Positions 23,201-34,945 of a stretch of 64,000 bases of DNA are shown piece by piece. The DNA comes from Agelaius tricolor (lineage: Eukaryota > Chordata > Aves > Passeriformes > Icteridae), in the NCBI GenBank assembly GCA_023055355.1, contig JALJCS010000028.1, positions 4,278,418 to 4,342,417 on the forward strand, read 5' to 3'. The position numbers were made by a program, and so were the translations under genes. The first letter of the stretch is position 1, and every line of letters begins with the position of its first letter. Below the pieces are notes generated by a model. It was not told the DNA's origin and did not search any database. It saw only the letters and a list, made by a program, of their open reading frames with translations.

Positions 23201-24279
23201 CCAGGTCCCCAGTCTGAGCTCACCTTCTCCAGCAGAGGCTTCACACAGTGCAGTGTGTCCTGGATGTACTGGTTCAGCTCTGGGTGGCAGGACATCTGCA
23301 GCAAACACAGGAAGAGTCAGAGCTGTGTTGGACATGAGCCAGGACAATGCTAAAAGGGAAGATTTAAACAGAAGCACCAGTGTTTACAAGACATTCAAGT
23401 CATGCTTCAAATAGTGCTGGGAAATGCTGAGTTGCCCATTCAACTCAGCAATTGTTCAGGGCAGGGTTAACCAGCTGAGGCAGATCACTGCACCCATGCA
23501 GTTGTTGTGGATCTGGAATGTACACCCAGAACAGCACATTGGGAATAGCATATTCCAACCATCCCTGCAGTTGTGGATCTGGAATGTACACCCAGAACAG
23601 CACATTGGGAATAGCATATTCCAACCATCCCTACTTCCTAGTAAACATCATTCCTGTTACCCCACTGCACAGAGCTGGGGCAGCCTTCTACTGCTGTTAC
23701 CCATGACCTGCTTGTCCCATGAGCACTTTTTGTATCCTCTCTATGACAGGAACTAAGCTCTCCTCAAAAATAAGTCTGTACATTAAACAATCACTTTGCA
23801 GAGTGTAACTTTTTTCTGGTGAGTGTTGATTGATCCTTGCTATTTTGCTTGTCCATGTGGCTGTCAGCTCCCAGGAAAATCTCCTACCTGGACAGGTACA
23901 TTGTATTTTTTCCTCTTCTGAAAGATCCCAATAGGGTAAACTTCTCTGACATACAAGATGAGGTGAACAGCCACTTCCAGGAATTCTGAAAGAACATCTG
24001 CAACAACTGAAAAACACAAGTAAAGGATGCTGGAATAGGGTGTGGGAAAGTAGAGAAATACCAGACACTCGGGGGCCCTTTTTTTACAGGTTATTTTTTT
24101 TTCTGCATAAATTTCACCTGCCTCCTCTTAGCTGCAGAAAATTTATAGGGACAGAGCAACCCTCCAACACTCCCCCAAGCTCAGTACCCAAGAGGAGTGT
24201 CACAGGGCCCCCAGTTGTACACTTGGTACAAAACATTACCTTGCCCAAAGTTAAGGTCCTGCCGTGTGAGAGTGGTCAT
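20276..24279 (-). CDS. MAD2L2: MAD2L2 (REV7), HORMA-domain adaptor
   Basis: Eight coding exons on the minus strand: 24279-24240, 24006-23888, 23295-23224, 22391-22291, 22182-22088, 21985-21912, 20710-20618, 20317-20276. Together they give 636 nt, exactly 211 residues plus stop, the same length as human MAD2L2. The N-terminus [13 protein letters not shown] and the segments [52 protein letters not shown] and the end [13 protein letters not shown] identify it without doubt. The HORMA domain spans about residues 13-203 and closes its safety belt around REV3L, SHLD3 and other partners. The protein acts in translesion synthesis (polymerase zeta), in shieldin-controlled end joining and in APC/C regulation, mainly in the nucleus. 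An acceptor at 24292-24293 shows that the start codon lies 12 nt into an exon, so at least one non-coding exon lies upstream, probably in the CpG island near 27.5 kb. Introns contain a 33-bp minisatellite and a 66-bp duplication. Confidence 0.98.
21464..21720. repeat. 33-bp minisatellite in MAD2L2 intron 6
   Basis: About eight head-to-tail copies of a 33-bp unit (TTACAATCTATTTCAAGACT then CGAAGTTGTGTTG). The last copies carry a C-to-T change and a deletion. Because 33 is divisible by three and no stop occurs, all three plus frames stay open and give 11-residue peptide repeats, which are not genes. It lies between MAD2L2 exons 6 and 7. Confidence 0.97.
23505..23636. repeat. 66-bp tandem duplication in MAD2L2 intron 2
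   Basis: Two copies of a 66-bp unit start at 23505 and 23571 (TTGTGGATCTGGAATGTACA...ATTCCAACCATCCCT). Almost identical, hence recent. It lies between coding exons 2 and 3 of MAD2L2. Confidence 0.93.
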
Positions 24280-24611
24280 CTTCCCCAGACCCTGGAAGTA
24301 AGCACAAAAGGAATGGTTATCCTCTGGCTCCTGTATTATTGGATATAATATATACATATTATATATAATATATATACTAGATGAATATAATATTATTATA
24401 TTCATCTAGTCACATCATGGAGCTGTACACCAGAAGACCCTGTGAGCCCACAGGGAGAGGTGTGAGCACCCCCATAAACCCAGCAGGTCCTCAGGGATTA
24501 CCAGCAGTGCACAAACCAGTGCCACACCTCAGGATGAGAGATGATTCATCATTTCATTCCTGGGGTTTTCAGTCTCTCTCCCTTTCTGGGATACAGCAAA
24601 GTTCCCATATA

Positions 24612-24905
24612 CAAGTATACAAATACTTTTTAGTAACACAAGAAACACTGGTTTTTTAAAGCTTCATAGTACTTGCCTTTTCTAAGCCCCATCTCTTACT
24701 GTAACACAAGAACTTCTCGGGGTTTTGGGTTTATTCTATTATTTGGGTTTATTCTATTCAAGTATACAAATACTTTTTAATAACACAAGAAACACTGTTT
24801 TTTTAAAGCTTCATAGTACTTGCCTTTTCTAAGCCCCATCTCTTACTGTAACACAAGAACTTCTCGGGGTTTTGGGTTTATTCTATTATTTGGGTTTATT
24901 CTATT
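24612..24905. repeat. 147-bp tandem duplication in MAD2L2 5' intron
   Basis: Two copies start at 24612 and 24759 (CAAGTATACAAATACTTTTT...TTTGGGTTTATTCTATT). They differ at only a few positions, pointing to a recent event. Confidence 0.93.
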
Positions 24906-25079
24906 CTATTATTTCACCTTCATGAACCATTGCTTGTCCAAGCTTGGAGCTGCATCTTCCACTGACACACCATCACACAGCTTCTCATCTCTTGCCACTG
25001 CCAGCACCTTCTCTTCTGAGTTTCTCTCTGCAGCCCCAAGGAACCCAAACCCTGCAGAGCTGCATAATGAAGTCAACTT

Positions 25080-25260
25080 TGTGACACAGTTTATGGAATT
25101 CCTCAGGTTGGAAGGCACCTGTAAGGATCATGGAGTTCAACTCCCTGCTCCTCACAGGACCACCAAAAACTAAACTATGTGACTTAGAGGATCATTCAGC
25201 TGCTCCTTGAACTCTGACAGGCTTGGGCTGAGACTACATCTCTGGGGAGCCTGAATTTGT
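25080..25260 (-). mobile_element. CR1 LINE fragment
   Basis: Degenerate CR1 3' sequence in reverse orientation (CAGGTTGGAAGGCACCTGTA, GGATCATGGAGTTCAACTCC, CTCCTTGAACTCTGACAGGC). Boundaries approximate. Confidence 0.75.
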
Positions 25261-26035
25261 GAGCAACAAAGGGCAGCACATGATTGTGACAAACTGACTT
25301 TGATGTGCCAACAATCAAACAGCAGATGCTGGACTTCAGCTTCCCAACAGCTTTCCCTGCATAGCAGACTCCATGCCTTACACAATTCAGGTCACATTGT
25401 GTACATACTTATCTATTAGAAACTTTATTTTGTTTAATTATTTTACCTCTGCAAGCCAACAAATTGTAACCACTAAGAGCAGCACCATTCATGAACTGTA
25501 GAGGTCTTTAAATGCCTCTAGAGCACTCTGGCTCCACCAGTAACTCAGTTGTTCTACAAAGACTTTTGACAAAACACAGATGTTCCAATGAGCTCTACAG
25601 ACACTGATTTTCAAGCTGTTTCAGCTGCAACAAAACATGTTTTTCAGACCTATGAAGAATTAGTTCAACCTGCACAAAACAGGGAGCTACTTTCACCCCC
25701 AGTTTTTAAAACAGAGTTATACCCCTATATACAAGGACTTGCTGGAATATTAGTGATCTGCTACACTAAATAAAATTAAGATAGTTAAACATTTTTCCAG
25801 CACCCCAGCCACAGTGGCTCTCAAATTAGTACAAAGATCTGCAGAGATTTAGTACAAAGATCTACAATAAACAATCTGGTTCTAGAGGTTTAGGTTCACG
25901 TCCTCACTTAAACTTCATTCCTTCTTAAAGAGAGGCCCAAGCAACCCAAGGGATCCACCCTTCCACGCAGTCACAAAGTAGAAACTTGGCACTACACGCT
26001 CCAGGACTGTGCAGGCTGGGAGATCAAAGGAATCA
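25261..26035. other. MAD2L2 5' intron, unassigned
   Basis: No exon or repeat recognised; short open frames have no support. Confidence 0.35.
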
Positions 26036-26825
26036 CAGAACAGTTAGGGTTGGAAGGGACCTTAAGCTCATCTAATTACAACACCCTGTGTGAAAAATGT
26101 GTATTTTATGACTGGCTTTTCGCAAATATTAAGATGAATATTATATGTGGTATGTTAGAAAGTTATGTTAATTTCTTAAATATAGCGTTAGGTTATAGCA
26201 TATCATTTCTTAAATATAGTGTTAAATATAGTTTTAGGGTATAACATAATGTTAAAATAGAAACTATGCTATGTAAGTTACTTTTTTCAAAGAAAGGAAT
26301 GAGGCACTCGTACCGAGGTAGCAGCCGCAGGACACCTGAATCTCTCAGAGAAAGAGAATTTATTGCTCTCTTATCAGAAGAAACAAACTTCTTCCTGCCT
26401 CACTCAGTCCTGAAGACACTGTCAGGATTCAGAGGAAGAAGCTGACACTGCCCAGACAGAATCCTGTGTTTGGATGGAATTTATGCATCATGGATGAGAT
26501 GTATGAATATGCAACAGGCTGTTGCTTTTAAGGGTTAATCCTCTGTTAACGTGGGTCCTTTTTCGTGCTTATTTTGAAAAGTACCTGGATTGTCCATAAC
26601 ACTTTGTTCTTATTGTCTCGTATTGTCCTATATCCTAATTGTCCATATTTTGATTACTCTAATTATATTACTATTTTTCTAACCATTTTATTCCTATTAA
26701 ACTTTCAAAATTTTAAAACCAAGTCATTGGCGTTTTTCACACCCTGCCAGAGCCAGGGCCACCCCCTCCACTATCCCAGGCTGGTACCAACTCCATCCAA
26801 CCTTGGACATTCCGGGTACGGGGCA
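26036..26825 (-). mobile_element. CR1 LINE 3' end split by an LTR
   Basis: The left piece 26036-26088 (CACAGAACAGTTAGGGTTGG, AAGGGACCTTAAGCTCATCT) and the right piece from 26742 (CCCTGCCAGAGCCAGGG, CCATCCAACCTTGGACATTC) together make one reverse-oriented CR1 3' end. They are interrupted by the LTR at 26089-26741. Confidence 0.85.
26089..26741 (+). mobile_element. Solo LTR family E copy 1, nested in CR1
   Basis: A 653-bp element with TGTGAAAAA...TTTTTCACA ends and a perfect 5-bp target duplication CCCTG (26084-26088 and 26742-26746). It matches the inverted copy at 42182-42811 over its whole length. An ATTAAA hexamer lies near the right end. No internal genes. Confidence 0.92.
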
Positions 26826-26834
26826 TATCATGTT

Positions 26835-28650
26835 ATAACCCAGCGCCCTCCCCGTGCCTATCACGGCAGCTCTGCACCCGCCCCGGGGCTCCCGTTACCG
26901 GCGATCCCTCACCCGGGCTCCTGTCACCGCCGCTCCCTCACCCGGGCTCCCGTCACCGCCGATCCCTCACCAGGGCTCCCGTCACCGCCGCTCCCGTGCC
27001 CGCTCCGGGGCTCCCGTCACCGCCGCTCCCTCACCCGGGCTCTCCTCACCGCCGCTCCCTCACCCGGGCTCCCGTCACCGCCGATCCCTCACCCGGGCTC
27101 CCATCACCGCCGCTCCCTCACCCGGGCTCCCCTCACCGCCGCTCCCGTGCCCGGGCTCCCCTCACCGCCGCTCCCTCATTCGGGCTCCCGTCACCGCCGC
27201 TCCCTCACCCGGGCTCCCCTCACCGCCGCTCCCTCACCCGGGCTCCCCTCACCGCCGCTCCCTCACCCACTCCTCGTCTCAACCACGCGAGCAGAAGGGA
27301 GAGCGGACGGGGACAGACCCCTCGAGCGCCCCGTCGCACCCACCGCACGGCACCGCTTCTCCTCAGCCTGGGAACCGAGCCTGGCAACCGCCCGCTTGCC
27401 GGTGCTCCCTAGCGGAACGGGGCTCCTCGCACGGCTCCGCTGCCGCCCAGCGCCCCGCCTCAGCACGGCCACCTGCCCCCGTGTCCGCCCGGTGCTGCTC
27501 CCCGCCCCGCTGTGCCCCTCCCGGTGTTCCCTCTCGCCCCGGCGCTCCCCGCTCCGTACCGGGCCCGCCGCCCCTCACACGGCCCAGCGCGGGAAGCGGC
27601 GGCAGCGCCTGCGGATGACGCCATGGCGGGGGCGGCAGCGCCCCCCGGCGGGCGGGAGGAGCGGGCGCGGGCCGGTCCCGCTGCCCCGCGGGGTCCCGGC
27701 ACGGCCGCGGCTCCCCCGGCACGGCGGGGCTGGGGCTCGGTGCTGAGAGCGGGGCACGCTCAGCCTCCAGCGGCTCTCCCTCCCCGGGACCTTAACGCGG
27801 GGGAAGCCCTCGGGAGAGCGGAGCCCGCCGCACCGCGCAGGTGAGCGGGGCTCACCCGCTCCCCGCCTCCCCGGGCTGCCACGCCTTTGTCTCCGGTCTT
27901 TGTCTGTCCCGTCCGTGCACGGGGCAGGGAGCGCTGCTGCCACCTGCACCCTGCGCTCTCGCACCCAGCTCCTCCGCAGCACGCTGCCCTGGCATGGCCC
28001 CGCACTCCTCCTGTGACCCCCGCACGCCCAGAGCCCCTCCGCCCCTCCCAGCCCCACCTCCTCCGGCACCATGCACCCCAGTCCCGCGGGATTCCCCAAG
28101 TCCCCGATTCCTCTCCACATTCCCCCACTGCCTTCCCCCTGTCTCCTCCTCCTCTTCCTCCTCCTCCTCTCCTTTCGGGTTTGAACACCCCCTGCCCCCC
28201 GCAGACCTGCCTCCCCTCCGCCGCTCGCACAGCTCTGCCCTGCCCTGCCCGCCAGGCTCGCCGGACCGGCACCTTCGGACAGGTAAGCAGCGCTGCCCGC
28301 GCCGTGCTCACCGCCCCGGTGGATGCTCCGCCGAGCTGATTCCCCTCTGCTGTCGCGGGGACTGGGGAGGAGTGGGGAGCACCTTCCCACTTTCCGTGCG
28401 CCCCGGAGCAGACAAAGGCACGGACTGACGGGGATGCCCGGTCCCGCCGCGGAGCTCCGGTTACGGCGGCATCGCTCCGCGGTGCGGGCGGGCAGGGAGC
28501 TCGGACAGCCCCGGTGCCGGGGCGCGGTGCCTTCGGCCGGACCTATTGTCAGCCGTGCTGGGGAGCGGGCTCAGGACTCTGCCGCACGGGTCGCCTCCGT
28601 GCCCGGCGCCTCGCAGGGATGCGCGGTTCGGGCTCTGGGACTCACGTCCC
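26835..28650. promoter_or_regulatory. CpG island upstream of MAD2L2, possibly shared with DRAXIN
   Basis: About 1.8 kb of GC-rich, CG-dense sequence lies upstream of the MAD2L2 coding exons. Minus-strand first-exon donors are plausible near 27576 (CCGT then GTGAGG). On the plus strand, GCAG/GTGAGC at 27840 and ACAG/GTAAGC at 28282 are good donors for an upstream exon of DRAXIN, whose start exon needs a non-coding first exon. The left third is a minisatellite. Promoter function and direction are inference. Confidence 0.6.
26870..27270. repeat. 29-bp GC-rich minisatellite near MAD2L2 promoter
   Basis: About 13-14 copies of a 29-bp unit (CACCCGGGCTCCCGTCACCG then CCGCTCCCT), with some copies varying ATCC/CTCC and CCGTG/CCCTC. 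Period 29 rotates the reading frame, so all three plus frames encode the same 29-residue proline/arginine-rich repeat, creating a spurious 393-codon frame. It sits in the CpG island upstream of MAD2L2. Confidence 0.95.
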
Positions 28651-31600
28651 ACCGCCCCGCTGTGGGTCACTCCTGCCAGATTCCTCCCCACACCGCTCTG
28701 GGAAGCAAAGTCGCCCCGGACAGAGGCACCGTCCCTCTCTTAGGGCTTGAGCCCCTCGCACACCCCAGGGGAACGTCCCGGCTCCGAGGCAGCGATGCCG
28801 AGGGGAGACGGGAGCTTTTCTCACCGAGTCATTGTGTTTACAGAGCCGTGCGCTGCCCCTGCGTACCCGCGGCTTGCTGTCTGTTCTTCCTCTGTTGATA
28901 AAAGTGAGGTCTCGTTTCTGAATTAAATCAACTTGGCATCAGTTAATGGCTTATTGCAACTAGTAATTAATCACACAGAATTTAAGTGGCGCTTATCCGA
29001 TTCACACCTGAAGTTTTCTGTCTGCTGGAGGATTTAATGGAAGTGGTTTTGTATTCCCATGTCCTCTCACTTAAAGAAGGAGGCATTAATTCTATATATA
29101 TGGTTCAAAGTGAGAGTGTCATGCAAGGAAGAATGTTGAAAGCACAGCCTAAACTGTTTTGCCAGTCGAGACACATCCCTGTCTCCCTCCCAGCAAAGAT
29201 CAGGGCAAATCTGCCCCATTCTTCCCCGTAACACTGGCGAGTACTTTCCAGCTGGGTGAGCAATGACCTCTCCTATTGATTGGGTCCCATTTGTCACCTG
29301 GCACTGGGCATGAAACTGCAGAGTCTTCTCTGCCATGCTGACAGCAAGCAACTGTATCTTGGGTGTGAATCTCAGGCTCGTTGCTGTTTTAGTCTCTTTA
29401 TTGGGTAGAGCAGACTCTGTTTGATGGCAAGTCGCCTGTGATGGCTGTGAAGTCCCAGAGGGAAGCAGAGCAGAGGGTTCTGCATATTCATTCATGGGCC
29501 CCTCTTGCCCTTCAAGGCAGTGGCTTGCTGGGCTGACCTGTCCCTGGCAGATGTTGTGTGGGGAAGCTCTCAGGGCAGGAGAAAGAGTGGCTCAGCTGTG
29601 CCTAGGGGCATTTATTGACTCGAAGGTGTCCAGTGTCGACCGAAACCGGGGTGCTGGAGCTCAGCAGGGACTCGGGCAGCTCACAAGCCTGGGCTGCAGC
29701 AGAGGGAGCTCCCTGGGCTGTGCTGTGTGAACAGATGACTTCTGTCCTCATCAGGAGAGCAGAGCACAGGCTGTCAGTGGAGCTGATGGGTGAGGGGAGT
29801 CCCAACTAATGTTGAGTAAATCGAGTTTCAAGCGGTCACTGGATACAAACTGCCCCAGGGAGAGGCTTTGTGAAGGCACAGGGGTAGCAGCAACTACTGC
29901 TTAATGCCTTGGAAACCTGAATCCTTATGTCCTGTCTCTCCTGCCACTAATGCAATTGGTATGTTACTGAATTTGGCCCTTTCTATTCTGGAGGGCTGTC
30001 TGGGGATAGCAAAAGTGAGAGAAAACAGCACAGCTAAAGGAACCAGGTGTTTCAAAGGGCAAAGTGGAGGGGGTGTTCAGGTAGCCTGAATATCTGCAGA
30101 GAGGAAATGTCTTGCATCACAGTCAGGAGGGACAAAGAAACTTTGGAGTCCAGTAAGTATGAAAGGCAAGATAGGGAGGAATGGTGATGATGGAAGCAGG
30201 AAACCTAAAAAGCAGGGCAGCTCTGAAAAGGAACACAAAAGGACTGAAGATCTGTGAGCAGGGAGTGTTCTGTCATCCCAAGGATGTCTGGGACAACTGC
30301 AAAAACAACTGAAATGCTTTACAAATCTAGTGTGCAGGAAAGGTTGGAAAGAATAAAAATGTTAGTACTTTTGTTCTGGAAATGAAAAGAGAAGGGCAAA
30401 TATTACCTGCCTGCTTTGGGAGACCCCACAAAGCTGGGATTGAGCTTTTAGAAATGGGAAAGTCTCTTGGCAGATTGTTTGTGAACCTTCCCAGCATTTG
30501 CCTCCAGAAACAGAAAAACAGATGGAAAGAGACCCAGCAGGGAAGTCAAATCTCATTTATCTGCACAATGCCATCCTCATGGCTCCAGCCAGCTCTCTGC
30601 ATGTCAGCCACCATAGAGCCCACCCCATCCATTCTGCTCCAGGCCTTCTCAAGCCCATCCATCACCCCATGGCTCCTTATTTACAGGGAGCCTGGCACAC
30701 AGAGCTGGGTTTATTGTCTGCCATCCCTGCCACACAGGCACATACACACAACACCCATGCAGATGCCCATACATTTTGTGTATTGCTGCAGATTGGGGTT
30801 GTCTGGAGTCCAGGAAATCTTTACACATGTCTGCCAAAGTCTGAGCTTATCAGAGCCAAAAACAAATCTAGCCCAGCACACGTGCTTGGGTCCAGCTTGG
30901 TTCAGTCCTTGAGCATAATAAATGCATCAAAGATCTTGACAATCTCTCAGTTCAAGGGTTTTGTTCCTCTTGGCTGTGACATGAAGAAATGTGAAAAGTT
31001 AAAGCTAGGACTGTCAGATATCATGTTTTAAGCAAGACACGTGAATGGATGAGGATGATCTAATGTTCCTGTTTTGTCAAATCCAAACCAAATACACCAG
31101 GAACATTTTCAGAGTCTATTTCAGAGCCAAGGTGACACAACTGTATTTATAGCAGAAAAACATGAGAGAATTTCCATGTACCTGCTCAGTCCATGGCTGC
31201 CTTGCAGGATTGCAAGCAGAGAGCAGAAAAATAACAATTATATTAGTGAGTAGACAGAGAAGACTTCCCACAGGGAAAATTATCCAAAATGCAACCTCCC
31301 ACCCCCCTCAATTTCACTTAGGGGGTTGTAAACATCCACTGATGCCTTAACCCAAAATGGATCAGAAATTGTGGCTGGAAAACAGCACTGCAACTCCCTT
31401 CCCAGCCCTGAGTCCATACTGTGGGCAGCTCTTTGCTGTACTTGTGTTCATGTGAGAGGCAGATTTGCTGCATCAGGGGCCTTGTAATCCTGAGGGTCTG
31501 TAAGGCAGTGCAGGAAGAGGGTGGAGCAATAAGGTTGTAGGTCTGGTGCTGTGAGGAACCATAGGGGCAGCTTAACATGGCAAATACTCCCTCTATTTCC

Positions 31601-31869
31601 CTTACTAATGTATGAACCCTAAGAAAATGATGAATTCTGGGCTTTGTTGTAACATATGTGTTTCTTTAAAGCAATTTAAAGGCATTTTAAGTGGAAAGGC
31701 AACTCCTTACAAGGTCAGACTTCTTTCTGCCTGGTGTGTGTCTTGGGCAGAATTTCATCCTTTGCAGGCTGCACCAGCAGCCCAGGGCTAGCATGGGATT
31801 CTTTTGTGGACTGTGGTCCTGCTAGAAAAGAGGGTGAAGTTTATTTTGGTGCTCAGCCATTGAGGAACT
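28651..31869. other. Intergenic or DRAXIN 5' intron, unassigned
   Basis: Mostly unique-looking sequence. No exon with convincing splice sites and coding character was found. If DRAXIN starts in the CpG island at 27.7-28.3 kb, this is its first intron. Confidence 0.4.
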
Positions 31870-32285
31870 TGCGTAGCATTTACATTCTCTGAAATAATCC
31901 CTTTGCCCAGGATTTTTGTCCTGGGAAGCTGAGAAGCCTCAGAGAAAAGGAAAACAATTCTTATCTCATTTGCTTCTCCTGTGTTGTGCTCATGTGGAAT
32001 GTGGTTGGAGATTGTTCACCCACAGGTGATTGTTCCATTGCATTCTGCTGGGAGTTGTTTTGACTCATTGGCCAATCAGGGCCAAGCTGTGTGGGGACTC
32101 TGTAAAGAGTCACGAGTTTTCATTATTATCTTTTTAGCATTCTATAAGTATCCTTTCTGTATTCTTTAGTACAGTATAGTATTCTTTTATATAATAGAGT
32201 ATCATAAAATAATAAATCAGCCTTCTGAGAACATGGAGTCAGATTCATCATTCCTGCCTTCGTCTGGACATTCCCAGCAAATACA
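31870..32285 (+). mobile_element. Solo LTR family B copy 5
   Basis: Shares the TACATTCTCTGAAATAATCC, TTGGCCAATCAGGGCCAAG and AGCCTTCTGAGAACATGGAG blocks with other family B copies. It ends in AGCAAATACA. No clear target duplication; boundaries approximate. Confidence 0.82.
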
Positions 32286-33643
32286 AAAAACCTGAGCACT
32301 GAGAGCTAGGGATGCTGTTGTGTTATCTACCTGTCTTTTGTAAGTGTGAATTCTAGAGGGTAAGAAAAATGAAGGAGGTATGGAATTTTCTGGAATTAAA
32401 GGTAGATCAGGACATGGAAACAAGTGGTTAGGAGAAGGCTGGGACTGCTTTGCCTCTAGCACAGCAGTGTTGCATTAACCCAAAACTTGTCCATGCACTG
32501 GTTTGGTTTAGCAAACAGCTCAGATCTCCCCTGACAGCAGTGTAGCAGTGTAGGCTGTCAGGTAATGCAGGTAATCCACATTATTAATGCAAGATCCCCA
32601 GTGACAGCAAGGCGGTGACGTTAACCTGCCAGTGCAGAGATGAGGCAATCTGTGCTCCTACCTGCATTTTCACCCTGGTTTGTGCCAACAAGACAGCTGG
32701 GCTGCTTAAATAAACACCCCCTGTGCTTTGAAGCAGACCTTCTGTTTAACTGCCCTGCAGCATTTAGCTGCCTCCCAGCTCCCACTGAAAATCAGAATGT
32801 GTCTGGCAGATTCCCCATCAAAGGGACACGTCTGCGAGAGTGAGATTGGAGACACCCTTGCATTCTCTTTGCACTTGTTCTCTCCTCTTGGTATTTTGCC
32901 TACAGATGAAAAGGTAAGATGCTCTTTATAGCTCTTTGAGTTGTTCTGAGTGATGTCTTAATCCATCTGGTTCTTAAAGAGAAAATCCTAGGAAAAAAAA
33001 GCAAAGACCCCATGGTCTGGGGAAAAAGCAAATGACCCCATGCAGAGCTGTGTGTTGATATTTGTTCCAGTAGTTTGGAAGAAGATCTTAAATTTTTTTA
33101 ATAGACTTAGCTGTCAGTTTGGTTTTCCTTTGTTCCAGGTAGCTGCCAATAAAATAGCATTTCTAGTGTTATGCCTTTGCAAGTGAGCTTCCCAGTGCCT
33201 CCTAAATCAGTCCTCAAGGAACAGTTTATTGTCTTTTATGGCCAGTAGAAATACCTGCTTTTTGAAAACTGTATGAAAAGAAGGCCCCTGTGCTGCCTGC
33301 CTCTTTCCAGGGAATGGCTGAACAGAAAATGTGTTCCCAGGCTATGAGCAGCAACAGAAAGGAATCCTGGAAAGGCAGGATTGGCTGGTGAGTGCATGAG
33401 CAGGGCTTTTACAATTAACAAGATGAAGGCATCTCTCTCTTAACTCCAGGATGCTGGGCTGCTGTGATGGCAAAGTTTTCACTGACTCAAAATTCTCCAT
33501 ATCTATCTCTCAGGCTGAAAGAAAAAGGGCAAAGGAAGACCCCAAGCCACTCCTAGTGTATTTTCTGTCAACTCCACAGAAACTGGAGTCAGAATTGGCT
33601 GAAAGGCTGTTACCTGCTGCCCTTCACAGGCTGCAATGGCTGC
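32286..33643. other. Unassigned sequence upstream of DRAXIN
   Basis: No gene recognised. A short acceptor-ATGAAAAG-donor pattern at about 32905-32913 (CTACAG...GTAAGA) could be a micro-exon, but nothing else supports it. Confidence 0.35.
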
Positions 33644-34945
33644 TGTCATGGTTTGATACTGGCCAAACACCAGGCACCCATGAGAGTTGTTTGCTCACCC
33701 TCTTATGCTATAGTTGGGCAGAGGAGAGGGAAAAAATTAACAAATTTAATTGAGATTGAGATAAGGGCTGGGAGGAAAATACTCTAAGGGCAAAACAGGT
33801 TCAAATTTAAAAGTATAAGGTAAATTTATTATTCACAGAGTCAGAAGAGGATAATGAGAAGTAAAAGAAGCCTTTAAAACACCTTTTCCCCTCCCCAGCT
33901 CTTCCCTCTTTGCCCCAACAGTGCAGGGAGACAGGGCAGGGGGGTTTTGGTCAGTTTATCACTCAAGGTCTTGTTCTGTTCACTCAGGGAAAGGAATCTC
34001 CTCTGCTCTGCCATGGCTTCCCTCCCACAGGCAACAGCCATCCCATAACTGTTGTTGTGTGGGTCACTCATCCACAGGGTGCAGTCCTCTAAGGCCAGGC
34101 TGCTCTGGTTTGGGAGCAGGACCCTCTCTCTGTTCAGGTCTCCTGCTGGATCCCAGTTTTCTCTGCCATCCACCCACTCCACCCTGAGCACTTTTCCCAC
34201 AGGCTGTGAGGGGATCCCTGCATGCCCCATGGACTTCATGCATCACAAGGGCACAGTTTGTTTTAGTAGGGTCCTCACCACAGCTTGCAGAGGAATCTCT
34301 GCTCCGATGCTTGGAGCACCTGTTAGGAAAATTAATCCACAAACACCAGAGGTTTATGTCCAGAAAGGAGACTGAGGAGTCCTTTTTTGGCTTTATTCCA
34401 ATAAAGGGAGAGGCCATGGGGCATTTCCCTGGGGTCTCTCCAATTTTTGGAGGATGCAGCCTCCTTTTTATCCCAATTTCCCAGCCACATTTCCCTTCTC
34501 TCTTTCCCCATTGGCTGAGGTACTTGAGAGGTTCAGACTTCCCAGAATGCCTGATACCAAAGATTTCCCTCTAATGTATAACCTTCCCTTTTCATTTTTA
34601 ATTCTTACTGAATTTAGGAGTTTTTCTTCCCCATTGTTTCTTTCATCTTTCAATGTCTAATTTCCTTTATCAGCAAACCTAAAGTTTATTTGTAAAAGCA
34701 AATCTCTTTTTCCATTCATCAATCAGTGGAATCCTTCCCGTTGTTTCTTTTATCTCCCAGTGCAGGTTTTATCTACCAGCAGACCCACAAAGACAAATCT
34801 GCTATTCCTCTCACACCTCCTTCCCTTCCCTTTGGCTCTGTCGGACATGGTGGAAGTTTCTAGCAAGAATCCAGGAAGTTTTTAGTTTCTTACCCCTGTG
34901 GCCCCCTCCCCACTACCAAAAACCAGGCTGTGCCAAATCAACACA
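33644..34945. mobile_element. LTR family D, split by a nested LTR
   Basis: The left part 33644-34320 begins TGTCATGGTTTGATACTGGC and runs to CTGCTCCGATGCTTGGAGCACC. The right part 34818-34945 continues TCCTTCCCTTCC...CGGACATGGTGGAAGTTTCTAG...CAACACA. This has the layout of a large avian ERV LTR. The family C LTR at 34321-34813 interrupts it. Family recognised from general memory; the original 3' end is approximate. Confidence 0.75.
34321..34813 (-). mobile_element. Solo LTR family C copy 2, nested in LTR D
   Basis: A 493-bp element in reverse orientation (TGTTAGGAAAATTAATCC to CTATTCCTCTCA), the same as 428-921 inverted. It is flanked by the 4-bp duplication CACC (34317-34320 and 34814-34817). 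Contains an inverted AATAAA-type signal region. Confidence 0.88.

Noticed and set aside
26565..27746. 393-codon open frame, Pro/Arg/Ser-rich
   Set aside because: It crosses an LTR end, a CR1 and the 29-bp minisatellite; all three frames are open because of the repeat. No gene.
27575..28390. 271-codon minus-strand frame
   Set aside because: GC-rich CpG island with few stop codons; composition Arg/Gly/Ala without recognisable domains.
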